This document shows positions 47,185-59,400 of a stretch of 64,000 bases of DNA, one piece after another. The notes below the pieces were generated by a model. That model had not been told where the DNA came from. It was given only the letters and a program-made list of their open reading frames with translations, and made no database searches. The translations under genes were made by a program, and so were the position numbers. The stretch's first letter is position 1; each line of letters begins with the position of its first letter. This DNA comes from Tigriopus japonicus (Eukaryota > Arthropoda > Copepoda > Harpacticoida > Harpacticidae). Where the stretch lies: NCBI GenBank assembly GCA_010645155.1, contig CM021318.1, positions 3,516,217-3,580,216 on the forward strand, written 5' to 3'.

Positions 47185-48730
47185 ATCTCGGTTTTTTGAT
47201 TAGGCATCCCATGGTGTGAAGGATCAGTTTGGTGCTACCTACTGGGCCAATTCAGAGGGGGGTCAAGTCTTAGATGAGTGGCTACTGCCTGTGGCCTCAA
47301 AAATTGGATTTCCTGACTTCTTGAACTCCTCTCGGTGAGCTCATTCCAATTCAGACATTTTTTCCATGAAAACATTCATCGAACCAGACTAACGGACAGG
47401 AATTTTGGTCGAGCAGATCCGTTTCAGAGGCAAATTTCGAGTTCAAACCCGGCTTTTACTGATGTATTGGATTTATAGAAATGTCATCCAGCTCGAAGCC
47501 TTCATGCAGAGAAATTGATGGAATTACGGACAGGAGGCAAATGGATCTGCCAAAAGTGAACTACTTTATATTTCAGATGTATTAAACATTCCTTTGCCTA
47601 GACAGAAGCACTTGGTCACATATCTTTTTTTTTAAATAAATTAGTAAACGAAAGAACCACTTGAGTGAAAGAGTGAGTCAGAAGAGGTCTTTGGATTTGC
47701 AGTCTGACTGATCAGTTATTGATGGGAGAGCATTGAACTTTTGCCAACCTCCACCTCCACACACCATTAAGTTCGCTGTCGTTCCAGCCAAAGGCAGATC
47801 TACAACCACCATCATGTGAATGTTAATCAAGATCAACACCTGATTATGTAATAACCAATTCCACTGGCGAAGAGACTCATGATGAATCTAAATATTAAAA
47901 GGCGGATATCGAGAAATATCGAGTTTGACTGGGATAAGATTACGCCAGAAGAGTATCGTAGTATCGATCAAATCAGTAATGCCTGATTACACTTTGTATT
48001 TTTTCCTAAGTAGTTAGTTTCATGGAGAGCGTTCTCAGTTCTTGGCCCCCTCTGTTCTTATTCCCTGTTCTAGGTAATTTGGTGGTGTCTCCTCTTTCAA
48101 AAGCTCTGGATCCTATTCAAAAAAGACGCTTTTATGGTTTTTGTTTACGTCATTGTGTGGAGGGGCGACTCCGGCCACGATTTTTTTCCCTTTTCAGACG
48201 GGAGGATCGCTTTTTTAGAACCATTCTATCGGGTTGTGTAGGACGGGATGAAAAACTTATTTCTCGAGCCCAAATTGGATGACAGTGGGATGGAAAGGGG
48301 CATGAAAATTTCCTTAGAATAGGGTTAAATTGGCACGACTGATCCGATTAGAATTCCAACTCGAGGTGGGATGCCCACAAATAAACCAAGCAGACAAGAG
48401 TGGTAAAGAATGAGGCAATGAACCTTGCTCTTTGCACGACTCTCTGCGGATTTGTGGATGGGAATTCACGACAACATCACTGTTCATTCGTGTGCATGTA
48501 GGCAAGGGCTGAGCATATTTCCACTACAAAGCATTCTTTGTTTGGGTTGATCGCAGGAAATTCCGATCTGGATTTTAAGTGGAAGACATCTCCAGCGCTC
48601 TTCTTCCAATCAAGTTCTCCATTGTTTCAAGGCGCTATTTGTCAGTTCTCTCTGGGACTCCTCCCCAACTCATTAACCTGTACTCGGAAATTCTGTGGAG
48701 GCAGAGCGAGATGGCTGAAGAATATTCTCA

Positions 48731-48753
48731 CCTCTCTTTCTCTCTCTTTCTCG
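48731..48753. repeat. CT-rich tract (GAGA-type on the minus strand)
   Basis: A CTCT-rich run about 1.1 kb upstream of the Zic start codon. GAGA-type tracts are frequent at arthropod developmental promoters, but it may be simple low-complexity DNA. Confidence 0.4.
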
Positions 48754-49825
48754 TTTGCCCGCTTAGTCAGATCGTCCGCAAAGAGATAGAAGACTGACAG
48801 AAAGAAAAAAGATGCTGGTGTGGCCAGAACCGGCCAAAGAAGCCGAGAAGCATCATCATCAGACTCATGATCTCTGTCACTTCGACATTCCAGATCTGCT
48901 CAGTCACGTCGCTTGAAGGCACCTACGCATTTCTCTTGTCACCAAATTGGAAGTGGACAACCGCAGAGCGGATAGATATCCTCTGTCCCCCGGTTAAGTC
49001 TCGATCATGGGTAGTAGGTTTGGTGGCCAAGGAAGATCATATTGAGCTCCAAGTCTGTTTTGAACTCCTGGCCGTACTCTCAGCAGGATCACATTCACCT
49101 CTAGAGCGTTGGTGGTGCAGGCTCCTCCTACCACCCGCGGTGAGCCTTCACTGTCTCGCCAGAAAAACCCAGTGATCTGGCGGATTGAGGAGCTTCACAC
49201 ACCGTTGTAGAGTAGGGCTCGGATAGTCTGCCCCCTTGTTTTGGCTCTCCTCTCCTCTTTTTCCTTTAGTGTTCCTAGTGTTTGTTCCAGCGAGAGTGTT
49301 GCTTGGAAGTATACTTGCCAGACTTTCAAGAGGAGGATGAGGAGCCGGCGCCGTCGCGGTCGCCACTGTTTTCGCCATCCCGTCGGGAGTTCAAGCCTCG
49401 ATTGAACGTGGGTACGATCGTTTGTGCAGCCGACCCTCGAAGGTTCGCCGTCGAGCCGTTCGTCACTCAGCATCCTGCAACAACTTTTTTGTGTGTCGGG
49501 ATATTTCAAGTGCGCCGCTTTGGATCCCAGAGGTGAGGCTGCTCGTCGACATCGACAAAACTTGATCTGGCTGTCCGACGGTGCCAAGTCACATCATCGT
49601 CGATTATTCCATGTTGCAACTCACAGCAAGACACTTCTTCATCCTATTGTGCTCACAGTGTAACTAGAATCAACCCCCTACTGCCAAAACAGTGCCTAGG
49701 TTCTATAATTGTGGTGGTTTAACTTGAATATCAAAAAGGGATCTCCTCACCGGAGTTGATAGTGGGAATGCAAGTCCAATGGTTGTGACACATCCCGATA
49801 TCCACATGCAGTCATCATCGCTGAT

Positions 49826-50765
49826 ATGTGTATCTCCTCGCCGCCAAGCGCCTCCAATGCAAGTGTCGTTGTTGATCATCATCATCACCACCACACTTAC
49901 TCAGGAAATCTGAATCTCTATGCAAATCGTCAAGCAGAGCTCATGTCTTCGACATCAGTGATGTATCCCTTCATGGACACTCCGGGCTTCAAAATTGACC
50001 CGGGACAAGGGCCCGTGGTCTCAGCTCCGTCCTACCCAACCTCAGTGCCATCCTCTCAACCACCTCATGTGACCTCGGGTTACGCCTTACCAGGTCATCA
50101 CCCAGCTCAAGCCACCTCTCATGCAGCATATCACCGTGACCTGCTCTTTAGGCGGGATGTGCCTACCTTTCATTCAATGGAAACAGCCTCCCCCACAGTT
50201 GGACACCCTTCTGTGTTTTCCTCCGGATTGCACAGCGCAAGTGACCCTTTCACTGGTCTCCATGATCCCATGCATGGAATGACCGGGGCTCGTCTAGCAG
50301 CCGCTGGAATGGCGGCAGACTGGACCACAAGCCATCAAATGGGCAGTGCAAATCAGATGTATTCATCGGCATATATGAATGGGATGGGCATGGCAGCGGC
50401 TCATCATGCCTCGGGAGCATTCTTTCGATACATGAGACAGCCTCCGTTAAAGCACGAGGTCACTTGTCTGTGGATCGATCCGGATGCGCCGATGCCGAGA
50501 AAGCCTTGCACCAAAATGTTTGCCTCAATGCACGATATTGTCACTCACATCACTGTGGAACACGTCGGGGGACCTGAAATTGCTAACCACGCGTGCTACT
50601 GGGACAACTGTCCAAGACAAGGCCGACCTTTCAAGGCCAAATATAAACTGGTGAACCACATTCGGGTACATACGGGAGAGAAACCATTTCCGTGTCCGTT
50701 CCCGGGTTGTGGTAAAGTGTTTGCCAGGTCAGAGAACCTGAAGATTCACAAGAGAACACATACTG
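49826..50765 (+). CDS. opa: Zic/odd-paired zinc-finger transcription factor, first coding exon (partial)
   Basis: The exon encodes 313 residues plus one base (phase 1) before donor TG|GTAAGC. Visible family marks are a His run at 18-23, the ZOC motif near 101-111 ([11 protein letters not shown]), the ZF-NC motif at 197-205 (GAFFRYMRQ) and three C2H2 fingers. Finger 1 has the wide Zic spacing C214/C228/H241/H246, finger 2 is C257/C262/H278/H282 and finger 3 is C290/C295/H308/H312, with the near-invariant stretches [20 protein letters not shown] and [19 protein letters not shown]. Zic proteins are nuclear regulators of segmentation, neural and midgut development. Fingers 4 and 5 should follow at THTG|EKPF but no such exon is seen before 64000, so the gene continues beyond the window or across a very long intron. 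The start is the first in-frame Met after a stop at 49760; Met40 is an alternative. Confidence 0.93.
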
Positions 50766-53700
50766 GTAAGCACCCATCCTCTTATTCATACTTTTTATGC
50801 TTTTTTGACGGTAATCCCAATCCAATAAGAGGGTAATAAATCCCATTCACTGGCATATGCCCAATATGTCAACCATCGCAGGTATGGCGCCCAAAATATC
50901 CTCCAAATTTACTTAGACCCGACCCAATTAGTGATCTTTATCTGATTATCTCAAGCTTGAGACGAATCAGATTAGTCGAAGCACGCGACTTGTTGAGCTT
51001 AGATGTTGTAATCGATAGCCTTTCCCAGACACCGTGTCCAAAACCTCCTTCGAAGCATCTGTAAAATTAAGAAAAGTTGTTCCTTGGAACTTCTAAGGAA
51101 TACAATTTTGCACTCTCCTCTCTCGGGTCTGGGGCGGTTTTGTTTTTGACTTTTAGAACCGCTCTCGTCGCCAAGTGATTGAAACTCCATGCACCCAAGT
51201 GGATCGCAACTTGTAATTTTCTTAATGAGTAATACATACAAGACATTCCAAGAAAGCCGTAACTTTTCTCAAAGGAATGTTTGTTACACTTTACGATGCA
51301 ACCACCATCCCTTGTGTCCCTGTCTTGGTGGGCCCTTTTCACTTGTGGAGGGGCGGAGACCCTCCCGTCACGCCTCCTTTTTGTCCTCGCAACTAAGGAC
51401 CATTGAACACCTCATTACAACGAGAGAATGATGAACTTAAAGCTTCAGCAATGAAGTGACCGGTGTGTCCAGCCCACTGACTTTCAATAGAATCTACAAT
51501 GAATTTAACAATTGCATTCTTGGTTACACCTCAAATGGCTTTCAACTTGAATCCACACAATAGTCGGTTGGTCATTTCAATTATGGAAATATTACACTCA
51601 ACTTCACTCGTAAGGAACTATAGCATAGCGTCCGTCGCACTTTTACAAGCTCTATTAGAAAAGTGGGCAACTTCTTATTCAGCATAGATGACGAGTTTAA
51701 TGAGAACTACGAATTCTTTCATTTGCTCACTCAGCTTCAACCAACGAGAAAAGTCAGCACTCTGTTCTGATATACCAAGACATCAACCAGCAAATGCGTG
51801 GCAACCCTCAAAATGCAAGTTCAGCCCTGGACAAAACACAAAACATTTATTCAATCAAGTGCGACGGGATTCTCGTCACTGTCGAGTTGTTTGGACTTGA
51901 GTTTCACCTTTCTTATTCGATATCAATTATCACGGGCCATTTCATCAAGTGTTTTGCACAGCAGTCCTCTAATCTTTTTTCTTATCCTGTCTTATGTTTC
52001 CAATTAGAATCTGACCAAAGTCTCGGTGGTCTTCCAATGGAATAACTTAAGAAATACAGCACGACCAACAGCATGTCGGGTCATCAAGTTGGAATTTTAA
52101 TGCAATTTGAATGGATTTTCATGGCCAGTTGGAGTGGGTCAGATATTGGGTGGAGTCTGGTTGCGATCGTCTAATTCAATAATGAGCAACATTGCAACCA
52201 GATCACAGAAAAACAAGTTCAAGCCAACATAATGAAGTTGTGTTTGGTTAATATTCTGAACTGCATTTCACACTTTTTATGCTCTGAAAAGAGCGCTCCT
52301 CGTGTGCCTATCAACCACCAAACAACATAAGGGTCTTTGGCTCCAACCAAGGAGTTCCCTTTGTAGTCTTACCATTCCGCACAGTACCTACACATCTAGT
52401 CAATATGAAACTTGATCCTCTCTTTCATGGTTGCCACCACCAAATCCAACTCTGGCGCTGCCCAATTGAGTAGTCAGTTGCCTGGCGTCGCCCTCATGGC
52501 AATACAATCACCATCCAACCCACAAACCATCTCTCTCCGACCCTGCTCGGCCTACTTTTCTTCTTTTTCTTCTCCATCCACACATGAAAAACCATTCTTC
52601 CTCCACTTTTGAATCGAGGTGCTGGCTGGAAACCCACGAGCAAACACCATGGCAGTTTAATTCATGTGCAGGCAGAAATGGCCATGGGGGAGGAAACCAA
52701 AGAGACTCACTTACCAAAGCTACACTCACATCAATCCTAGATGACCAAAGACACTTGTTTAAGAAGCTTTTTTAAACCTTATTCCGTTGAACTTGAGCTT
52801 ATCTCAATGGTTTACAAGTGTTTTCAGACAAGAAACCTCAAGAGTCTTGTTCACAATTAGTCTCGGCAAGCCACACCTGATTGTGGCTGGGCGGGCCGTT
52901 TGAGAGATTATTGTTGTTTCGTTGTTGTTGTTTTTTTCTCTTCCAAGGCGCGAGTTTTAAGCATTCTCTTATCGGAACTCGCTTGTTTTTGGACTTGTCT
53001 CTCTCAAATCACGACAGTCGACCCCGAGATGAGCTTGTGTAGTAAATGCTTTCCTAATAGGATGTCCCTCATAAAACTTGAGTTGAAGAGTCACCCAAAT
53101 TTTTTATCACCTTGGAAAAGACTTGGACATTGACAATAGTGTTTCCAGTACATTTTAACTAGGGTGGTCCGGGTACGTTATTGCTCTAGAACGAAATGAC
53201 CGACCACCGAAGAGTTCGTCTATCAAGGTGCATATTCACCCTCAAAGCAGAACTCCTGACATGTATATTCTACATATAAAACATGTGATGCGATATGTCT
53301 CTTCAAGAACGCACACTATCGATTTCCAACCCTCCCTCGTTCAGCGACTAATCGCCAAAAGTGTTAGTTCAACGCTTAATGAGACAATTCGTTAATGTCA
53401 ACAATGTTGCTTCTTTCCGAACCGTTTTCGTCTTTATTTTCCCCGATCAATATCCTCGAAATAGAGACAGAGAGAGAGACCCTACACTGAACGGTCGGTC
53501 ACCTATTGGCCAGACCCAATGAAAGGAGGCCATATTGACCAAAAGTCTGGCTATTGGGTTGCTTACCTGGCTGAGACTCAGATCTGGGATAGCTGGACGG
53601 CTGACTGACTGACTGACTGGCCAGAATTACCTGTAATAAATTCTTCCTGCCTGTAACTCTTGTTCAGGAATGTGCTCACACCAACCAACCAACCAAGTCC

Positions 53701-54075
53701 AGAACAGTTCGAGTTCGATCTTGAGGACGGTCTGGCAAATAAGAGCGAACCTCGCCCTCGCTAACGAATCTTGACATGGGTGAATTTTCGGGACCTTCAT
53801 GGTGTTAAGAGTCACACTTCTGCCTTTTGCTCAAAATATATCCCACTTTCGAGGTGTATCCAGTCTACCTACGAAACAGAATAGGAATTTCTCCTTTGTC
53901 CTTGAAACTGACCCTCTTTCCGTCCATATTTTGGAAGACCCTTGAAAGTTGCGTAGCGTCGAGTATTGCAAGGATAGGTGCGTATAATAAAATGTGCAGC
54001 CAAGTCTAGGGTGACAAACGGGGATGCACTGGGAACAGACTAATGAAGTCCAGGACATTAGCTAACGCTCTCATG

Positions 54076-54100
54076 GGAACGGAACTAACTATTCCGTTCC
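54076..54100. repeat. short perfect hairpin
   Basis: Nine-base arms GGAACGGAA and TTCCGTTCC pair exactly around a 7-base loop. It could be a protein-binding palindrome or chance. Confidence 0.5.
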
Positions 54101-56412
54101 ACTTAAGCACCAGGTTAGTTATGGGCTTTCTCTCCATGTGAGTGATTCAATGATCGAGAACTCTGTCGCTTTCACAATCTACGTAGTGTCAAGTGAATTC
54201 TGTTCTGGGGGATCCTTAAGCACCCTTCAATGAGATCTTTGAAACGTTTTGTTAATTGTGCACCCACAAATGTGACTGGATGAGATTGGCTAAATGATCT
54301 AATAAGTCTCGAGAAGGGCATCCGATTGATTCTTCAAGCTCGAGTCTTTTTGTCCCAGTGTTGGGTCTCTGGGGATAACTTAACCACGTTCTTTCATGGA
54401 CATGTAATGTGGGGTGGAATGGAGAGCAAGTTTGGTGTGATTGTCCCACTCCATGGAGAATCCATTTGATATGACAAGACTCACGAACAAGAAGTGGAAA
54501 TGATTTCATCAACTCGACTCGAAGAGCATAACTGCAACTGTGAATTAGAGTGTTCAAACAACAAGGATCGATATCCTGGCTTTCTTTGTTTCATCTGCCC
54601 AGGCAAAGTAACACTAACATCCCGTTGAATGTACTACCATCCATCCACCCTTGTGAGAGCTTCCTCGGAGGGATTGTTGCGTTATTCGTGAGGGTCCTCC
54701 CATAAATCTTGGTGGATTGGGAAGTCCCTGGATCTGGGATGGTGGGACGCACGTGACCTCAGTGCCAACGATCACGATCCTGCAATGACGCTTTTGTTAT
54801 TGTCATGATTTTTCTTTTTGCTTTCTCGCGATCGTTGGCAAAATCACTTCCGTCCGATTCTAATTCTGATCTCACACTCTTGACTCCAGTTATGACACAT
54901 GAGACACGGGATCTCTCGAAGTTCTTGTAAATCCGACATTTTTTACGTCCTTTGGGTCGATGGGAGCTTGATATTGTTCTTTGATTTCTTTTTATGGTAG
55001 AGAGATGCTTTTTAATAAGACGAGGTTTGATGAACTTAGGTTCCATGGAAAACGCCATCAAAATGAGGGAGAGAAATTGGGTTCAAAAAGTGGCAAATTA
55101 GCCCAATTTCCTGAGTGAATGGGCGCCTTTTTATATTCATTTGAGGAGGTTTTGCAGTTCACAGACGGCCAAGGCACGAGGGAAAAAGTTGGACCCAAAA
55201 AGTCTGGGAGAGTCACTTTTCGAAAGAAAGTAAAGCGCTTCATATCATAATAGAATAGCTTCTCACGTGTGAACTGTCATCCCAAAATCAGTACCACACC
55301 AAACAGCTGAAAGCTGCTCGATATAGCGCCTTACTGTAAATGGTAAAAGTGGTGTTGGAAGAGTGGTTGGAGCTGTGAGAAGGAAAAGCGTCGGCAAGTC
55401 TGCATCATTGACTCCAAGAGTCAACTCAATGGAATTGATGGCGTGTGCCAGGATAACAACAACTCGTCCCCAAAGCTCCACTGAGCTGCCATGCTCAAAA
55501 GAGTCGGTCGAGTCCCACGGATAATTTTGAGTTCAGTTATGATTCGAATGGAGATCGACCTCTGGCTCTCTTGATTGTTGGTTGATGTTTGTATAGATGG
55601 ATGGATGGATCTGAGTCAACATGCGTGGGTCTCTTTCTCCCTGTCATGATTCATGGCGAGCCAACGTGTGATTAAAGAGGAGCCATTGGGGACAAACACT
55701 CGATTACCGGGGTCATAATTACCATCATCAAGATAATTAAAGTGATTGAACCTTGAGAAGGGAGAGACGAGAGAATCCGGTTCATGAGGCACGATTTCAA
55801 AGTTGCATGATCGCTCCAACTTCCCCCGTGAAAGTCCTAATCATAACGTTTTCCATGAAAAGCACACTCTGTGAAATCAATTAAATTGTCACAGTGTGTG
55901 CCATACAACATGTGCATTACAACAAAGATCTGGCTCATTCCCGATTTCAAATCCAGACAAGCAATTAGCGTGTGTGCATTTCAGTCTTGGATGTTGTGGT
56001 GCAGTTATCATTGCACTCCCTCAAGACATGACATCTTCCAATGAGATTCCAATGAACAAGGCGAGAAGGAAATAGAGCGAGATCTGGTTTTCATCCGTCT
56101 GGCATGTGATTTGCAGATCATAAATCACCTGCTACGCCTCAAGTTTACATTATGCGTGTGGTGCGTGTATGTACATGGATGTACTTGCATTGATGGGAGC
56201 ATCGACAAGGATCGACGTGATTGCATTTTGAGCCTCCTTCTCCTCTTTGCTCTCTTCAAAATAAACGCTTGGCGTTTGTACACAAAACCTACATGGAAAA
56301 ATCAACTTCAACTAGGATAGGTCGGGAGGTTAGTGTTCCAATAAGGTGTTCGCTTGGGCTTGCCTTGTCAGGGCAGAACAACGCGTTGACAGAACTACGG
56401 ACTCACTAGGGA

Positions 56413-56442
56413 TGATGATGATGATGATCATCATCATCATCA
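56413..56442. repeat. 30-bp perfect palindrome of GAT/ATC repeats
   Basis: A run of GAT units turns at its centre (GATC) into ATC units, giving a perfect 15 + 15 bp palindrome. Two further CATCAT runs follow within 60 bp. Confidence 0.85.
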
Positions 56443-59400
56443 CAATCACTGGCCAAAGTTGGGTTTACTGTGGAGGAGGATCATTATCATCATCATCGCC
56501 CTGATGCACTTGACGACACTCAACTTGTGGGGAAGGAAAGTAAATAAACATCAAAATTGCAGTCCCTCCTTAGTATGCACTGCAGTGGGCTCAACTTGGC
56601 TTTATTTGGAGGAGGATTGGATGTGTATGTCGTGGTGATTTGGCTTTCAAATTGACCATGTCTTTTCTTGAGAAGAGCCTTGTGTACAAGTACATTCGAG
56701 AGACAGTCCACATTCAGTGCTTCTTTGCACTTTCTTGAAGAAATAAGCAAAGCTGTCAAGTGGCGAGATTGAGCCTGGCCAGCAAATCTTTCATTTTAAT
56801 GCCCGGTTGAGGGTAATAAACACATATCAAAAGAATGAACCCCTGTCAGCTTTGGGCTCTGGTCCAACGAGACAAAGTCATTATGGCGGTTAAAGTGTGC
56901 AACCATTTTTCTTGTGTTGCAATTTTGCCTCGAAAATGGTTTCATTGAGTAGACACAAGCTAAATTGAGAAGAAGAAGGAAGCCATTGAAATCGAGATGA
57001 TGCATCGCCAAATTGCGTTTGCCTCAGATCATCTTCATCAGAGAGAATACACATATGGCTTCATAACCAACCATATACCTTGCTTGCTCAAGGAGATCCA
57101 CGTGCTCAAGAGATTAATGTCACCGGCAGAAATTGTACCCAGCCAATCGGCCGTGAAAGCTTCGAATCAGATTTGGAGAGGAATCACTTGACCCCCCTTG
57201 AGTTTAGCTTGCCTGTTCATTCCATGAGTTGCTGGACAAGGAGCCAGACATCAAAGCTGAATTGGTGCGAGTACGTACTGTAGGAACAAAGGGTCTGGAT
57301 TTGTTTGTATAGATTGCCTGCCCTTTAGTTCTGAAAATGACAAAACCCAATTTCCATGATCGACCGACCCCTCTTGATTCATTGTCGAGAAAGAGTCCGG
57401 AAGTCGTTTAGTGAGGACATTACGAGGCAAATAAAACATCGTTCTCTCGCTTGAATCTTGTTGAACTTGGACTTGGTTCCACGTGCATTCCTGGCCAAAG
57501 GAATGCCAAATGAGTGACCTCATTGCCCCACAAATGACAGAAACATTGTCCTGAGCCTCAAGTTAATAGTTTTTTCTTCTGTTTCTCATCGAAATTCCTG
57601 CGCGAGAACGCCACCAACAGTCTTGCATTTCGGATTCATGATTCTCTTCTCGGTCCACGGACCAGACCCAAAGAACGAACCACTGTTGGGCACTCATTTC
57701 TGAAGACATCTCTTCTGGTACTGTTCTTCGTCTTCTATCTACTTGAGTGAGTGAGCGATTAGTTCTGGAATGCAAAGCACGTGATTCGATTCAGTCCACA
57801 ACATCGGTCAGACCAAAAAACTGTCCATCCACGAAGATTCCGAGAAGTATCTATCGTTCTCCAAGCACGTTACGTAAAGAATGCCCAGTACTAAATAGAA
57901 AATCCGCTTCAATCAATCTGGCAACTTCATCCCAAAATAGAAATACTCGAGATCTTTGCTTGGCTGTGAATTATGGCAACATTGGATGCTTCTCGCCTCC
58001 AACGACATTTATCGATAAAACCATAACCAGATTCCCTTGGAAACCCAGCACCTGCTTTCATATTTGAGCAACATTACGGAAGGTTTTGCTTATTAACAAC
58101 ATCACACTCTACCATTTTTTCATGAGAGTTCAAGTGAAATTTTCGGGTCAGCTTAAGAATCATTTTGTAAAGCAAAACCAATCACGTTTATCTCTTTGCA
58201 CATGTATGGTCGTTACGAAAGTTCAAAGCACGAGGATCCTCTTATTGTTGGTTGATGTTGTTGAAGAGTGGGGTTGGTTGAATGAATCGATTTCGTGCTC
58301 GTATTTCCTCACGGCATTGTCTCTGAGCAAGGGATTCATGATTCGATTCAAGCCAGCCATTTAACCAAACAGACACATGTGATAATTTTATCGCTGCTTT
58401 CACTGAAACAAAAACGGACAGATGAGCTACAATAAAGCAAGTTCGTCGTTACTATAAATGGAGTTGTTCCAACTCTCAACCCTACAAAATGCAAATTCCA
58501 TGGAAATTTATCAACAATGTCATATTGTGAGTCTTGGAAGGTCGACGAACGCTCTGTAATCATACTGTTTTACTAAAGGGTCTGGCTGAAAAGCTGAAGA
58601 GCTGTTGGGTCATCAATCAGAGAACGTCGTTGGTCCAATTGGAACCTTTGCCGAGCATCATCAGTGATGACATCATACACGAAGGCACGTGATCGTTTTT
58701 AACGGAAATGCGAGGTTTTCCCAATGTAATTGCCCTTTGATGAGACGTCCTCGACACCCGACCAAAACTGAGTACATAAACAGATTCGTGAAAGTTACGT
58801 TGAACTCATAAAGAGCTTTTTTTTGGAAAAGACTGTTGATTTTTGACCGGTAGGAACTCCCTAGGACATTTACAACCTCACCATGGGCTACTCAAACGGC
58901 AGAATTGGGTGGTCCAAGTACGTCGTCTAAAGGGTGCCAAAAAGCTCGGTAAAACAGTTGAACATGCTCCAATCTCGACAACCATGTGCGCCATGTCATT
59001 CATTTTGGCCAGAGCATTTGACACCCCCTGGTTAGAGGGTATCCGGGCAATATCCTGATTTCACTATCTCTTTACTATTATACTGCTCCACTACTGGCAC
59101 CAATTCTCGTAGGAGGAGGAGGAGGATAACACGCAAGCACCAACGTTCTACGAAGTACATTGGAAGTAAGCTCACGGGGTGCTGATGCTGGACTTCTCGT
59201 TGACATGACTCTATTTACCCGTGTTAACCGTCACTTTTACGATACTGAAATTAGGGAAACTGGGACAGCTTCCGGTCTGCGTTTTTGTCCTCCGTTGATG
59301 TCCAAGAATGAATGGAAATTGATCGGAATGAGTTTGTAATGAACTTTCTTCTTTTTTTATGGAGTTACTGCTTGTCCAGGTTTTTAGCGAGGTTCTTTGT

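Larger units (their letters stand above)
35980..49825. other. long gene-poor region upstream of the Zic gene
   Basis: Fourteen kilobases with no recognisable coding gene. It contains a MITE (40506-40727), a palindrome-embedded AAT repeat, a (TACG)n palindrome near 39231-39243 and several CCAAT/E-box clusters. From about 42500 the base composition becomes richer in G+C with scattered TAATTA, CCAAT and CT-rich motifs. Such deserts often flank developmental transcription-factor genes and hold enhancers, an inference here. Confidence 0.5.

Noticed and set aside
49195..49587. Minus-strand 130-codon Arg-rich frame
   Set aside because: No domain; low-complexity Arg/Leu composition from a GC-rich probable 5' UTR/promoter of the Zic gene.
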